Assembly: GCA_002724825.1 (NCBI GenBank)
Contig: PBPU01000029.1
Coordinates: 1 to 11,196 of the forward strand
Source: Acidimicrobiaceae bacterium
GTDB taxonomy: Bacteria; Actinomycetota; Acidimicrobiia; Acidimicrobiales; UBA8592
DNA: 11,196 nt
Reading direction: 5' to 3'
Numbering within the stretch: the stretch's first letter is position 1; each line of letters opens with the position of its first letter. Both the position numbers and the translations under genes were made by a program. This document shows, one piece after another, positions 1 to 5,864 of this stretch. The notes beneath the pieces are model-generated. The model was not told the origin of the DNA. It ran no database searches and saw only the letters and a program-made list of their open reading frames with translations.

Positions 1-101
1 CTGAGGTTGAAGAAGCTGAGGTTGAAGAAGCTAAGGTTGAAGAAGCTGAGGTTGAAGAAGCTGAGGTTGAAGAAGCTGAGGTTGAAGAAGTAGAGGAATA
101 A
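1..101 (+). CDS. C-terminal tail of upstream gene, probably NusA (partial)
   Basis: An open frame enters from the left edge and ends at TAA 99-101. The visible 32 residues are a pentapeptide repeat EVEEA (one unit KVEEA), finishing EVEEVEE. It is almost entirely Glu, Val and Ala, so it is strongly acidic and likely either helical or disordered. No domain is visible. In actinobacteria the gene just upstream of infB is nusA or the small ylxR, and acidic C-terminal tails on NusA-like proteins are plausible, so NusA is the best guess from context alone. The other two forward frames are poor: one has repeated TGA stops, and the other gives Leu/Arg/Lys repeats ending at TAG 91-93. Identity is therefore inferred from synteny; the frame itself is well supported. 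Confidence 0.55.
   Translation, partial: EVEEAEVEEAKVEEAEVEEAEVEEAEVEEVEE
3..92 (+). repeat. 15-bp coding tandem repeat, six units
   Basis: Six head-to-tail copies of GAGGTTGAAGAAGCT occupy 3-92. Unit 3 has a G-to-A change at its first base (Glu to Lys), and unit 6 ends GTA instead of GCT (Ala to Val). All other bases are identical. The period is a multiple of three, so gain or loss of units keeps the reading frame. The array probably extends to the left of the window. Near-identity at synonymous positions suggests recent expansion by slippage or recombination rather than slow divergence. Confidence 0.9.
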
Positions 102-164
102 CTTCCTAGCCGAAACATGAATTTTAAGAGAAAAGTTATTAACAACAAAAGCTATACAAAGAAC

Positions 165-170
165 AGGTAG
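165..170 (+). promoter_or_regulatory. Ribosome binding site supporting the TTG start of infB
   Basis: AGGTAG lies 9 nt before the TTG at 180. There is no competing ATG or GTG whose product would begin with the conserved IF2 N-terminal sequence, so this site supports the TTG start. The rest of 102-179 is A/T-rich and shows no recognisable gene, hairpin or clear promoter. Confidence 0.5.
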
Positions 171-179
171 AAAAAGAAC

Positions 180-2882
180 TTGCCAGCAAAAGTAAGAGTT
201 TACGAACTCGCACGAGAGTTAGATATCACGAACAAAGAGGTAATAGCACTATGCGATTCTCTTGGCATAGATGCTAAAAGTCACTCCTCTAGCCTCGTCG
301 AAGCGCAAGCAGACCGTGTTCGTAAAAAAGCCGAGTCAGAAGGGATAACTGGAGGCCAATCAACGAAGTCTCAGCCTAGTGAAGAAGAATCATCAGGCGA
401 GAAAAAACCTGCTCCCGTGAAAAGTAGTGGTTCGAACGCAGTAAGTTCTAAAAAGCCCCCGAAGAAAAAGCCAGAAGCCTCTCCTCTGCCTGAAGAATCT
501 GAAAGTGCACCTGCTAGGAAAATTATTAGTTCAAAGAAGTCGTCATCTACGAAAGCGGCGCCGGAGAATACTCCGACCGATAAGGAATCACCCGCTAAGA
601 CCCCTACAAAGCCAGAAGTTGAATCACCTTCTAATAATCAGCCTGCTGACAAGGCTAAGGCAGGGGTTCCCCAGGCTGCACCTGTCTCACCAACTGGTAA
701 AAAGATTCCACCTCCACCTTCTCCCAGGTCGGCATCAGGAAAACCCATACCTCCACCACCAGGTAAAGGAGGAAGAGGTCATATTAAATCTGACCGAGGA
801 GCGCCCCCGTATCGGCCACGGCCGGATGGTAAAGGCGCCGAAGGTGGGCAAAATCGCCCAACTAGCAGACGGCCCTCCTCTGGCGGTGCTGATCGACCAG
901 CCCGAGGTGCAGGATTTGCTCCTTCAGGGCCTGTTGGCCCAGCTCCAGCCAAGCCCGGGTCTGGGCGCTCGAGTGGCCGCCCAGGAGGTCCTCCTCAACG
1001 GCCTCAGAGAAAAAAGAAGAGTAGACGGCGCCGCCGACAAGAAGAATTGCAGCCAATGGATGCGCCAGCGTACACCCCAGAAGACGCGCCAGTTCCAGAG
1101 GGCGAAGTAGTTATAGAAAGGGCCTCTTCCCCAATTGACATAGCGCCCAAATTAAATCGAACTACAGCTGATGTCGTCCGTTACATGATGGAACAGGGAG
1201 AAATGGTAACGGCTACACAGTCCTTAAGTGATGAAATGATCGAAATATTCGCTGCCGAAATTGGCGCAGAAGTCCGCCTAGTTAACCCAGGTGAAGAGCA
1301 GGAATTGGAACTAAGGAAAAAACTCGAAGTAGAGATGGAAGACGTCGATGCGGACAAAGCAGCTATAAGGCCACCAGTTATAACGGTTATGGGGCATGTT
1401 GATCATGGTAAAACAAAACTGTTGGATCAGATTAGAAACGCGAATGTTGTAAGTGGTGAAGCTGGAGGGATCACTCAACATATCGGGGCTTATCAAATAA
1501 GTAGAGGCGACTCAACTCTAACGTTCTTAGACACACCAGGACACGCAGCGTTTACTGCTATGCGGGCGAGGGGAGCTACCGTCACCGATATTGTTGTTCT
1601 TGTGGTTGCAGCAGATGACGGCGTAATGCCTCAGACCATTGAAGCTATTAACCACGCAAAAGCAGCTGAAGTTCCAATAATCGTTGCTGTCAACAAGATT
1701 GATCTCGAAAGCGCGGACCCCCAAAGAGTGCTAGCTGAGCTCGCCGAACGAGAATTAGTTCCCGAAGCGTGGGGTGGGGATACCATTGTTGTAGAGATAT
1801 CGGCCTTGGAGAATATCGGGATAGACGATTTACTTGAGAACATACTATTAGTTGCTGAAGTCGAAGACCTTCAAGCTTCTGATTCCGGCCGTGGTCAGGG
1901 TGTTGTCCTCGAGTCTCATCTTGATATTGGGCGCGGGCCAGTAGCAACAGTTCTCGTGCAAAAAGGAACGGTGAAAGTAGGAGAACCACTCGTTGCTGGT
2001 TCATCATGGGGAAGAGTGAGGGCTTTGGTCTCTGATACTGGCGATCAGGTTAATTCTGCCGGCCCATCATCTCCAGTTCAGGTTTTGGGCTTGTCTGATG
2101 TTGCTGTAGCTGGAGATGAATTCATTATTGCGCCGGATGAACGCACTGCAAGAGATGTTGCCGAAACAAGAGAGCACTTTCAACGAGTCGCTTCTATAGG
2201 CCGCGATTCTTCTGCAGGTTTAACCGGTGGACGCCTCGAAGACCTGTTCAGCCAGATTAGTTCAGGAGAGAAAGCTACGCTCAACTTAATTTTGAAGGCA
2301 GATGTTAATGGGTCGCTAGAAGCCGTTAGTGAGAGCCTGAAGAAACTGGAAAGAGATGAAGTCAATATAGCTTTCGTTCATTCCGGGGTAGGCGCAATCA
2401 CAGAAAACGATGTTCAACTTGCCGCAACATCTAATGCAACTGTCCTAGGTTTTAATGTCCGCCCAGATCGAAAAGCACGAGAAATAGCTGATCATGAGAA
2501 TGTAGAGATTCGAAATTATGAAATTATTTACAAGCTTTTAGAAGATATTGAATCTGCTATGGTTGGAATGCTAGTTCCAGAGTTTGAAGAAATTGTCACC
2601 GGTGAAGCTGAAGTCCGAGAGATATACAAGATCCCAAGAATTGGAGCTATAGCTGGTTGCTATGTCCTAAATGGAAAAATTACTCGCGGATCAAAAGTCC
2701 GTTTCTTACGTGAAGGTGTCATCATATGGAAAGGCGATGTCTCTTCTTTGAGGAGATTCAAAGAAGACGTTACTGAAGTTGCATCTGGATATGAATGCGG
2801 AATTGGTCTGTCAGATTTCCAAGATCTAAAAAATGGAGACATTATTGAAACTTTCGATGAGCGAGAGATTGCTCCAACGTGA
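180..2882 (+). CDS. infB: Translation initiation factor IF-2
   Basis: This is the cytoplasmic GTPase that brings fMet-tRNA to the 30S subunit and promotes 50S joining. The product is 900 residues, in the range of large actinobacterial IF2 proteins. Residues 1-50 (MPAKVRVYELAREL...) form the first IF2_N domain. Residues 55-290 are a Lys/Pro/Ser-rich linker, becoming Gly/Arg/Pro-rich and ending in a basic patch (KKKSRRRRRQ). A second IF2_N-like domain covers about 310-370. The GTPase domain carries G1 GHVDHGKT at 405-412, G2 GGITQH, G3 DTPGH at 451-455, G4 NKID at 505-508 and G5 SAL at 541-543. Domains II, III and C2 follow, with the fMet-tRNA-contact region around ECGIGL at 872-877. All GTPase motifs are intact. 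The start is TTG, chosen from the conserved N-terminus and the upstream AGGTAG. It heads the infB-rbfA-truB-ribF run. Confidence 0.97.
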   Translation: MPAKVRVYELARELDITNKEVIALCDSLGIDAKSHSSSLVEAQADRVRKKAESEGITGGQSTKSQPSEEESSGEKKPAPVKSSGSNAVSSKKPPKKKPEASPLPEESESAPARKIISSKKSSSTKAAPENTPTDKESPAKTPTKPEVESPSNNQPADKAKAGVPQAAPVSPTGKKIPPPPSPRSASGKPIPPPPGKGGRGHIKSDRGAPPYRPRPDGKGAEGGQNRPTSRRPSSGGADRPARGAGFAPSGPVGPAPAKPGSGRSSGRPGGPPQRPQRKKKSRRRRRQEELQPMDAPAYTPEDAPVPEGEVVIERASSPIDIAPKLNRTTADVVRYMMEQGEMVTATQSLSDEMIEIFAAEIGAEVRLVNPGEEQELELRKKLEVEMEDVDADKAAIRPPVITVMGHVDHGKTKLLDQIRNANVVSGEAGGITQHIGAYQISRGDSTLTFLDTPGHAAFTAMRARGATVTDIVVLVVAADDGVMPQTIEAINHAKAAEVPIIVAVNKIDLESADPQRVLAELAERELVPEAWGGDTIVVEISALENIGIDDLLENILLVAEVEDLQASDSGRGQGVVLESHLDIGRGPVATVLVQKGTVKVGEPLVAGSSWGRVRALVSDTGDQVNSAGPSSPVQVLGLSDVAVAGDEFIIAPDERTARDVAETREHFQRVASIGRDSSAGLTGGRLEDLFSQISSGEKATLNLILKADVNGSLEAVSESLKKLERDEVNIAFVHSGVGAITENDVQLAATSNATVLGFNVRPDRKAREIADHENVEIRNYEIIYKLLEDIESAMVGMLVPEFEEIVTGEAEVREIYKIPRIGAIAGCYVLNGKITRGSKVRFLREGVIIWKGDVSSLRRFKEDVTEVASGYECGIGLSDFQDLKNGDIIETFDEREIAPT

Positions 2883-2914
2883 TCGAAGAAATTATCGAAA
2901 TTTAACTTGCAGAT

Positions 2915-2918
2915 AAGG
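2915..2918 (+). promoter_or_regulatory. Ribosome binding site fixing the rbfA start
   Basis: AAGG sits 9 nt before ATG 2928. An upstream in-frame TTG at 2907 would place this site inside the coding region and add seven residues (MQIRHLA) that are not typical of RbfA, so the ATG is preferred. Confidence 0.55.
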
Positions 2919-2927
2919 CATCTTGCT

Positions 2928-3305
2928 ATGGCTAGACGAAGGTCAAATAGAACTCGGGAATACCAGCGCAGTGCGAGACTGAACGAGCTACTTCGAGAAA
3001 TTATCGCCGAAGAGCTTGAGCGAGTGGATGATGATCGACTCGATTGGGTAAGTGTAGTTTCTGTGGAAGTCGATAATGAATTAACCAAAGCACGCGTCTA
3101 TTTATCTTCACTTGAACAGAACGAGGACGAAATTATTAAAGTGCTTTCTGAATATCGAGGTCGGTTTCGGAAAGTTATCGGGCGATCAGCGCGTATTCGC
3201 CGTGTGCCCGACCTTACATTTATGATCGATCCGTCTATCAGAACCGGAAACCGTATCGAAGAAATTCTCACTGAATTAGACATAGCGGAGTCTGAAGGTG
3301 AATGA
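2928..3305 (+). CDS. rbfA: 30S ribosome-binding factor A
   Basis: RbfA binds the 30S subunit near the 5' end of 16S rRNA during late maturation and cold adaptation. From ATG 2928 the product is 125 residues, the usual family length. It is one KH-like domain. The N-terminal helix region (RSARLNELLREIIAEEL) and the C-terminal segment RVPDLTFMIDPSIRTGNRIE are clear family signatures. The N-terminus is basic (ARRRSNRTRE), as expected for rRNA contact, and the last residues are acidic. It begins 45 bp after infB and its end overlaps truB by 8 bp, so translation of the two is probably coupled. The infB-rbfA-truB order is widely conserved in bacteria. Confidence 0.95.
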   Translation: MARRRSNRTREYQRSARLNELLREIIAEELERVDDDRLDWVSVVSVEVDNELTKARVYLSSLEQNEDEIIKVLSEYRGRFRKVIGRSARIRRVPDLTFMIDPSIRTGNRIEEILTELDIAESEGE

Positions 3306-4185
3306 AGAGAATCCAAAAAAAAATGGTTTCGTAGTCGTAGACAAAGAATCTGGCTGGACAAGCCATGATGTCGTAGCTCGAACACGTAAGAAATTAAATA
3401 TGCGCAAAGTAGGCCATTCGGGGACCCTAGATCCTCCAGCAACAGGAGTTCTTATTCTTGGGGTAGGGAAGGCAACAAGATTACTTAAATACCTTACCGA
3501 GTTACCGAAAAGTTATACAGCAACTATGGTTCTCGGTGCGGAAACTTCGACGTTAGATGCGGAAGGTGAAATTACCAATACCCAGAGCACAGAAGGGGTT
3601 TGTCTGAAAAGTCTTCAAGAAGCAGGCACTCAATTCGTGGGAGAGATACTCCAAATCCCCCCAATGGTCTCAGCAGTAAAAGTCGAGGGTAGACGATTAT
3701 ATGAGATTGCAAGAGAGGGAAAGGAAATAGAGAGGAAATCCCGGAAAGTCAGTATCTATGAACTTTCCATCGAAAAAACTGCTGATGAGGACATCTACAG
3801 AATTAGTGTCATCTGTGGTTCCGGAACTTACATCCGTTCTCTTGTCTCAGACATAGCCCGAGCTGCTGGAACAGTCGCACATGTAGGAGATTTGAGACGA
3901 AACGCGATAGGGTCGTTCAACGAGTCGGATGCAAGTCCTATCGAAAAGATCAGTATTATCGGCATGACCGAGGGTTTAAAAGACTATTCCCAAATCACTG
4001 TTGATGAGAAAGATGCCGCACTGATCAGAGTTGGAAATATATTTGAAAAAACCCACTTTCAACTTCAAGGTGTACCAGAACCTTGGGTATTCATCGATAA
4101 GCAAGGAAAGCTTTTGGCTGTCTATAAATCACATAAGGGCAAGACAATAAAGCCTGATGTAGTTATCCCAGATGATAACAACTAA
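3298..4185 (+). CDS. truB: tRNA pseudouridine(55) synthase
   Basis: TruB converts U55 in the T-loop of tRNAs to pseudouridine. The product is 295 residues. The catalytic motif GHSGTLDPPATGVL contains the nucleophile Asp45; the residue two positions after it is Pro, where Met, Leu or Asp is common, so this is a mild variant. Other family blocks are KATRLLKYL, KSYTATMVLG, PPMVSAVKVEGRRLYEIARE and the C-terminal GSGTYIRSLVSDIA. The tail (about 240-290) resembles the actinobacterial TruB C-terminal RNA-binding region. The start is GTG 3298, inside the end of rbfA; GGAG at 3287-3290 lies 7 nt upstream and no other start gives the conserved N-terminus. Confidence 0.95.
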   Translation: MNEENPKKNGFVVVDKESGWTSHDVVARTRKKLNMRKVGHSGTLDPPATGVLILGVGKATRLLKYLTELPKSYTATMVLGAETSTLDAEGEITNTQSTEGVCLKSLQEAGTQFVGEILQIPPMVSAVKVEGRRLYEIAREGKEIERKSRKVSIYELSIEKTADEDIYRISVICGSGTYIRSLVSDIARAAGTVAHVGDLRRNAIGSFNESDASPIEKISIIGMTEGLKDYSQITVDEKDAALIRVGNIFEKTHFQLQGVPEPWVFIDKQGKLLAVYKSHKGKTIKPDVVIPDDNN

Positions 4186-4236
4186 AAAAATGGGATATAG
4201 ATAGGAACAAACGCAAGGGGTCGGTACTGTTTCAAC

Positions 4237-5190
4237 ATGGCGATACAACTAATCAATGACCAATCGGGTGTCCCAGACAATGTCCAAGGGACTGCGGCCA
4301 CTATAGGGGTGTATGATGGCGTTCATTTAGGACATTGTCAGCTCCTTTCTCAACTCAGAGAGAAAGCTAAAGAGCAAGGCCTTGCCACAGCAGTTATTAC
4401 CTTTGATCAACACCCGACAAGAGTTACTAGTCCTGAAAATGCTCCAAAACTATTAACATCTTTTTCCCAAAAGATGGAACTATTCGAATCGCAAGGAATT
4501 GATTACGCCTACATCATAAAGTTTGACAAGAAGCGATCGATGACTCCAGCAGCAGAATTCTTTCATTCGGTCTTCGTCAAAGGCGTTAAAGCAAAAGCCA
4601 TTATTGTGGGAGAAGATTTTCAATTCGGCCATAATCGAGAAGGAGATGTAGCTTTCCTAAAGCAGGAGGGAGCCAAGGAAGGTATAGAGGTCCATGGTTT
4701 ACATCTCTTTCGGAATTCGTCATTACCAGACATCGTGGTCTCATCAACAGCGATTCGAATGAAGCTGGCCGATGGTGATATGCAAGTAGCTGCAGAAATG
4801 TTAGGTCGCAGATTTGAACTTGAGGGAACTGTTGTGGAAGGGGATCAGCGAGGTCGACAAATAGGTTTCCCAACGGCAAATTTATCTATTCCTGAAGAAA
4901 TGCTTTTACCCAGAGATGGGGTCTATGCCTGTTGGTATAAGCGTCCCGATGGGTCGAGACACATGGCAGCTGTAAATATTGGCCGCCGACCAACTTTCCA
5001 AACAAATGACAGTAAATCTATTCTCGAAGCCCACCTCATCGATTTTGATGGAGAGTTATATGGAGAATTAGGCGAGATAGAGTTTGTGAAGTACCTAAGA
5101 CAAGAGCGAGAATTTGATGGGGTGGATGCTCTTATCTCACAATTAAAATCTGATGTGCAAGCTTCCCAATCCATTCTGAGAGCAGATTAA
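4237..5190 (+). CDS. ribF: Bifunctional riboflavin kinase / FAD synthetase
   Basis: RibF phosphorylates riboflavin to FMN and then adenylylates FMN to FAD. The product is 317 residues, a normal length. The N-terminal nucleotidyltransferase domain shows TIGVYDGVHLGH (HLGH at 30-33), VGEDFQFGHNREGD from about 124, and SSTAIR at 169-174. The C-terminal riboflavin kinase domain shows GDQRGRQIGFPTANL (PTAN at 212-215), NIGRRPTF near 247-254, and EAHLIDFDGELYG with Glu264 as the probable catalytic base. It begins 51 bp after truB. The purine-rich stretch AAGGGG is about 16 nt from the ATG, longer than ideal, but no upstream in-frame start exists. The truB-ribF-rpsO order is common in actinobacteria and firmicutes. 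Confidence 0.95.
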   Translation: MAIQLINDQSGVPDNVQGTAATIGVYDGVHLGHCQLLSQLREKAKEQGLATAVITFDQHPTRVTSPENAPKLLTSFSQKMELFESQGIDYAYIIKFDKKRSMTPAAEFFHSVFVKGVKAKAIIVGEDFQFGHNREGDVAFLKQEGAKEGIEVHGLHLFRNSSLPDIVVSSTAIRMKLADGDMQVAAEMLGRRFELEGTVVEGDQRGRQIGFPTANLSIPEEMLLPRDGVYACWYKRPDGSRHMAAVNIGRRPTFQTNDSKSILEAHLIDFDGELYGELGEIEFVKYLRQEREFDGVDALISQLKSDVQASQSILRAD

Positions 5191-5338
5191 CCGTATAAAA
5201 ATAGTTCTTAGGTGTAGTTTCTTCTCTACGCTGGTAGCCTTCGATCGTTCAATAAAGATTACTTTTTTGGAACATTTGCTCTTTCGTTCGGAAATCGGCG
5301 ATTGGGCAGGGTAAAAGACCCGAAGGGAAAATTTAACG
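5191..5338 (+). promoter_or_regulatory. rpsO leader with small hairpins
   Basis: This 148-nt gap has no convincing gene. Near the 3' end, AATC-GGC-GATT (5293-5303) and GGGT-AAAAG-ACCC (5309-5321) form two adjacent 4-bp hairpins just before the AAGGG ribosome-binding site at 5323-5327. Further upstream, GTAG (5214-5217), CTAC (5226-5229) and GTAG (5234-5237) allow two alternative 4-bp stems. Leader-mediated autoregulation by S15 is known in several bacterial groups with differing RNA folds, so this is a reasonable place for such a site, but the stems are short and the call is tentative. A promoter may be present; none is clear. Confidence 0.35.
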
Positions 5339-5608
5339 ATGGCAGCTAACCTTCCACCGAAAAACGAAACAATTGGAAAACACCGTCTTCATGAGTCTGA
5401 TACCGGATCTCCGGAAGTTCAGATTGCATTATTGACCGACCGAATTGACCATTTGACTGAGCACTTAAAGGTTCACAAAAAAGATCACCATAGTCGACGT
5501 GGTTTGCTTATGTTGGTAGGGCGTCGTCGTCGAATGCTTGACTATGTTAGAAAGAATGATGTAGAGCGCTATAGGGAGATCATCTCAGCGCTCGGTCTTC
5601 GCCGATAG
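5339..5608 (+). CDS. rpsO: 30S ribosomal protein S15
   Basis: S15 is a primary 16S rRNA-binding protein of the 30S platform. The product is exactly 89 residues, the canonical size. Diagnostic blocks are HESDTGSPEVQIALLT, HLKVHKKDHHSRRGLL and VGRRRRMLDYVRKND, which include the conserved rRNA-contact residues. The ATG follows AAGGG with an 11-nt spacer. It stands between ribF and pnp, matching the widespread rpsO-pnp pairing, in which the two genes are often cotranscribed and separated by an RNase III-processed hairpin. Confidence 0.98.
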   Translation: MAANLPPKNETIGKHRLHESDTGSPEVQIALLTDRIDHLTEHLKVHKKDHHSRRGLLMLVGRRRRMLDYVRKNDVERYREIISALGLRR

Positions 5609-5625
5609 CTATAAGTCAACACCTC

Positions 5626-5655
5626 AGGGTTTATCTGGTAGAAATCGGATACCCT
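5626..5655 (+). other. Hairpin downstream of rpsO
   Basis: AGGGT (5626-5630) pairs with ACCCT (5651-5655), and ATC with GAT can extend the stem inward past a small bulge. No T-tract follows, so it is not a standard intrinsic terminator. It may protect the 3' end of processed rpsO mRNA or form part of the pnp leader. Confidence 0.4.
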
Positions 5656-5665
5656 AGAAACAGAA

Positions 5666-5680
5666 ATAGTAAACTACTAT
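5666..5680. other. Perfect A/T-rich inverted repeat
   Basis: ATAGTA and TACTAT are exact inverted copies around AAC. As RNA this is a weak 6-bp hairpin; as DNA it could be a small operator. No clear promoter elements accompany it. Confidence 0.3.
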
Positions 5681-5715
5681 AAGGAATAAACAAAAAAACA
5701 ATCCCGCTGTAATAA

Positions 5716-5793
5716 GTCAGCTGCCAGTTGAAGCGGCCTGAGTATTCTTTGATTTGGGCCTCTTCAACTGGAAAGTTGAACTCTGCAGCTGGT
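5716..5793 (+). promoter_or_regulatory. Long stem-loop in pnp leader
   Basis: CCAGTTGAAG (5724-5733) is perfectly complementary to CTTCAACTGG (5762-5771). After one C-T mismatch, GGCC (5735-5738) pairs with GGCC (5757-5760), closing an approximately 18-nt loop. An outer stem of CAGCTG (5718-5723) with CAGCTG (5786-5791) abuts the main stem on its 5' side and leaves a 14-nt bulge on its 3' side. The combined helix of about 20 bp resembles RNase III substrates of pnp leaders. Confidence 0.7.
5763..5780 (+). promoter_or_regulatory. Alternative hairpin competing with the long stem
   Basis: TTCAACT (5763-5769) is perfectly complementary to AGTTGAA (5774-5780) around a GGAA tetraloop. The same 5' strand is used by the longer stem with 5724-5733, so the two folds exclude each other. 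In the alternative fold, the freed CCAGTTG (5724-5730) can pair with CAGCTGG (5786-5792) with one G-U pair. Confidence 0.6.
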
Positions 5794-5798
5794 GGTCA

Positions 5799-5811
5799 CC
5801 GGAACGTCCGG
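5799..5811 (+). other. GC-rich hairpin in pnp leader
   Basis: CCGGA (5799-5803) pairs perfectly with TCCGG (5807-5811) around ACG. It separates the long stem from the ribosome-binding-site region. Confidence 0.45.
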
Positions 5812-5820
5812 AGCCAAAGA

Positions 5821-5864
5821 TTAAGGCAATTGCCTTGAAAAGGAGTTCAAATGGCTGAAGCCAT
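5821..5864 (+). promoter_or_regulatory. pnp ribosome-binding site and start codon within abutting hairpins
   Basis: Three inverted repeats lie nearly end to end. AAGGCAATTGCCTT (5823-5836) is a perfect palindrome that folds with an AATT loop. TTGAA (5835-5839) and TTCAA (5846-5850) flank AAGGAG, putting the Shine-Dalgarno sequence (AGGAG, 5841-5845) in a 6-nt loop, 5 nt before the ATG. ATGGC-TGAA-GCCAT (5851-5864) encloses the start codon. CCTT (5833-5836) could alternatively pair with AAGG (5840-5843), masking the site. Access to the pnp start could thus be tuned by RNA structure. Confidence 0.5.

Larger units (their letters stand above)
5609..5850 (+). promoter_or_regulatory. Structured rpsO-pnp intergenic leader, candidate Actino-pnp-like element
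   Basis: The 242 nt between rpsO and pnp contain no gene but many inverted repeats, listed separately. In Escherichia coli the pnp leader is cleaved by RNase III and then mediates PNPase autoregulation. In actinobacteria a conserved RNA called Actino-pnp has been described upstream of pnp, and RNase III processing between rpsO and pnp is known in Streptomyces. Position and structure here fit that role. Whether the sequence matches the published Actino-pnp consensus was not testable. Confidence 0.6.

Noticed and set aside
505..1110. A 201-codon open frame overlapping infB in another frame
   Set aside because: It lies inside the low-complexity IF2 linker, where biased composition removes stops. 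Its product has no recognisable domain and the infB frame is clearly the real one.
1392..1421. Lys after the P-loop Thr in IF2 (GKTK)
   Set aside because: The GKT needed for nucleotide binding is present, and basic residues at the next position are normal in actinobacterial IF2.
2907..2927. TTG 2907 as the rbfA start
   Set aside because: It would add MQIRHLA, atypical for RbfA, and put the AAGG ribosome-binding site inside the gene. ATG 2928 is better placed.
3421..3450. Pro instead of Met/Leu/Asp in the TruB catalytic loop (GTLDPPATG)
   Set aside because: The catalytic Asp and surrounding residues are intact, and this position varies across TruB proteins, so loss of activity is not implied.
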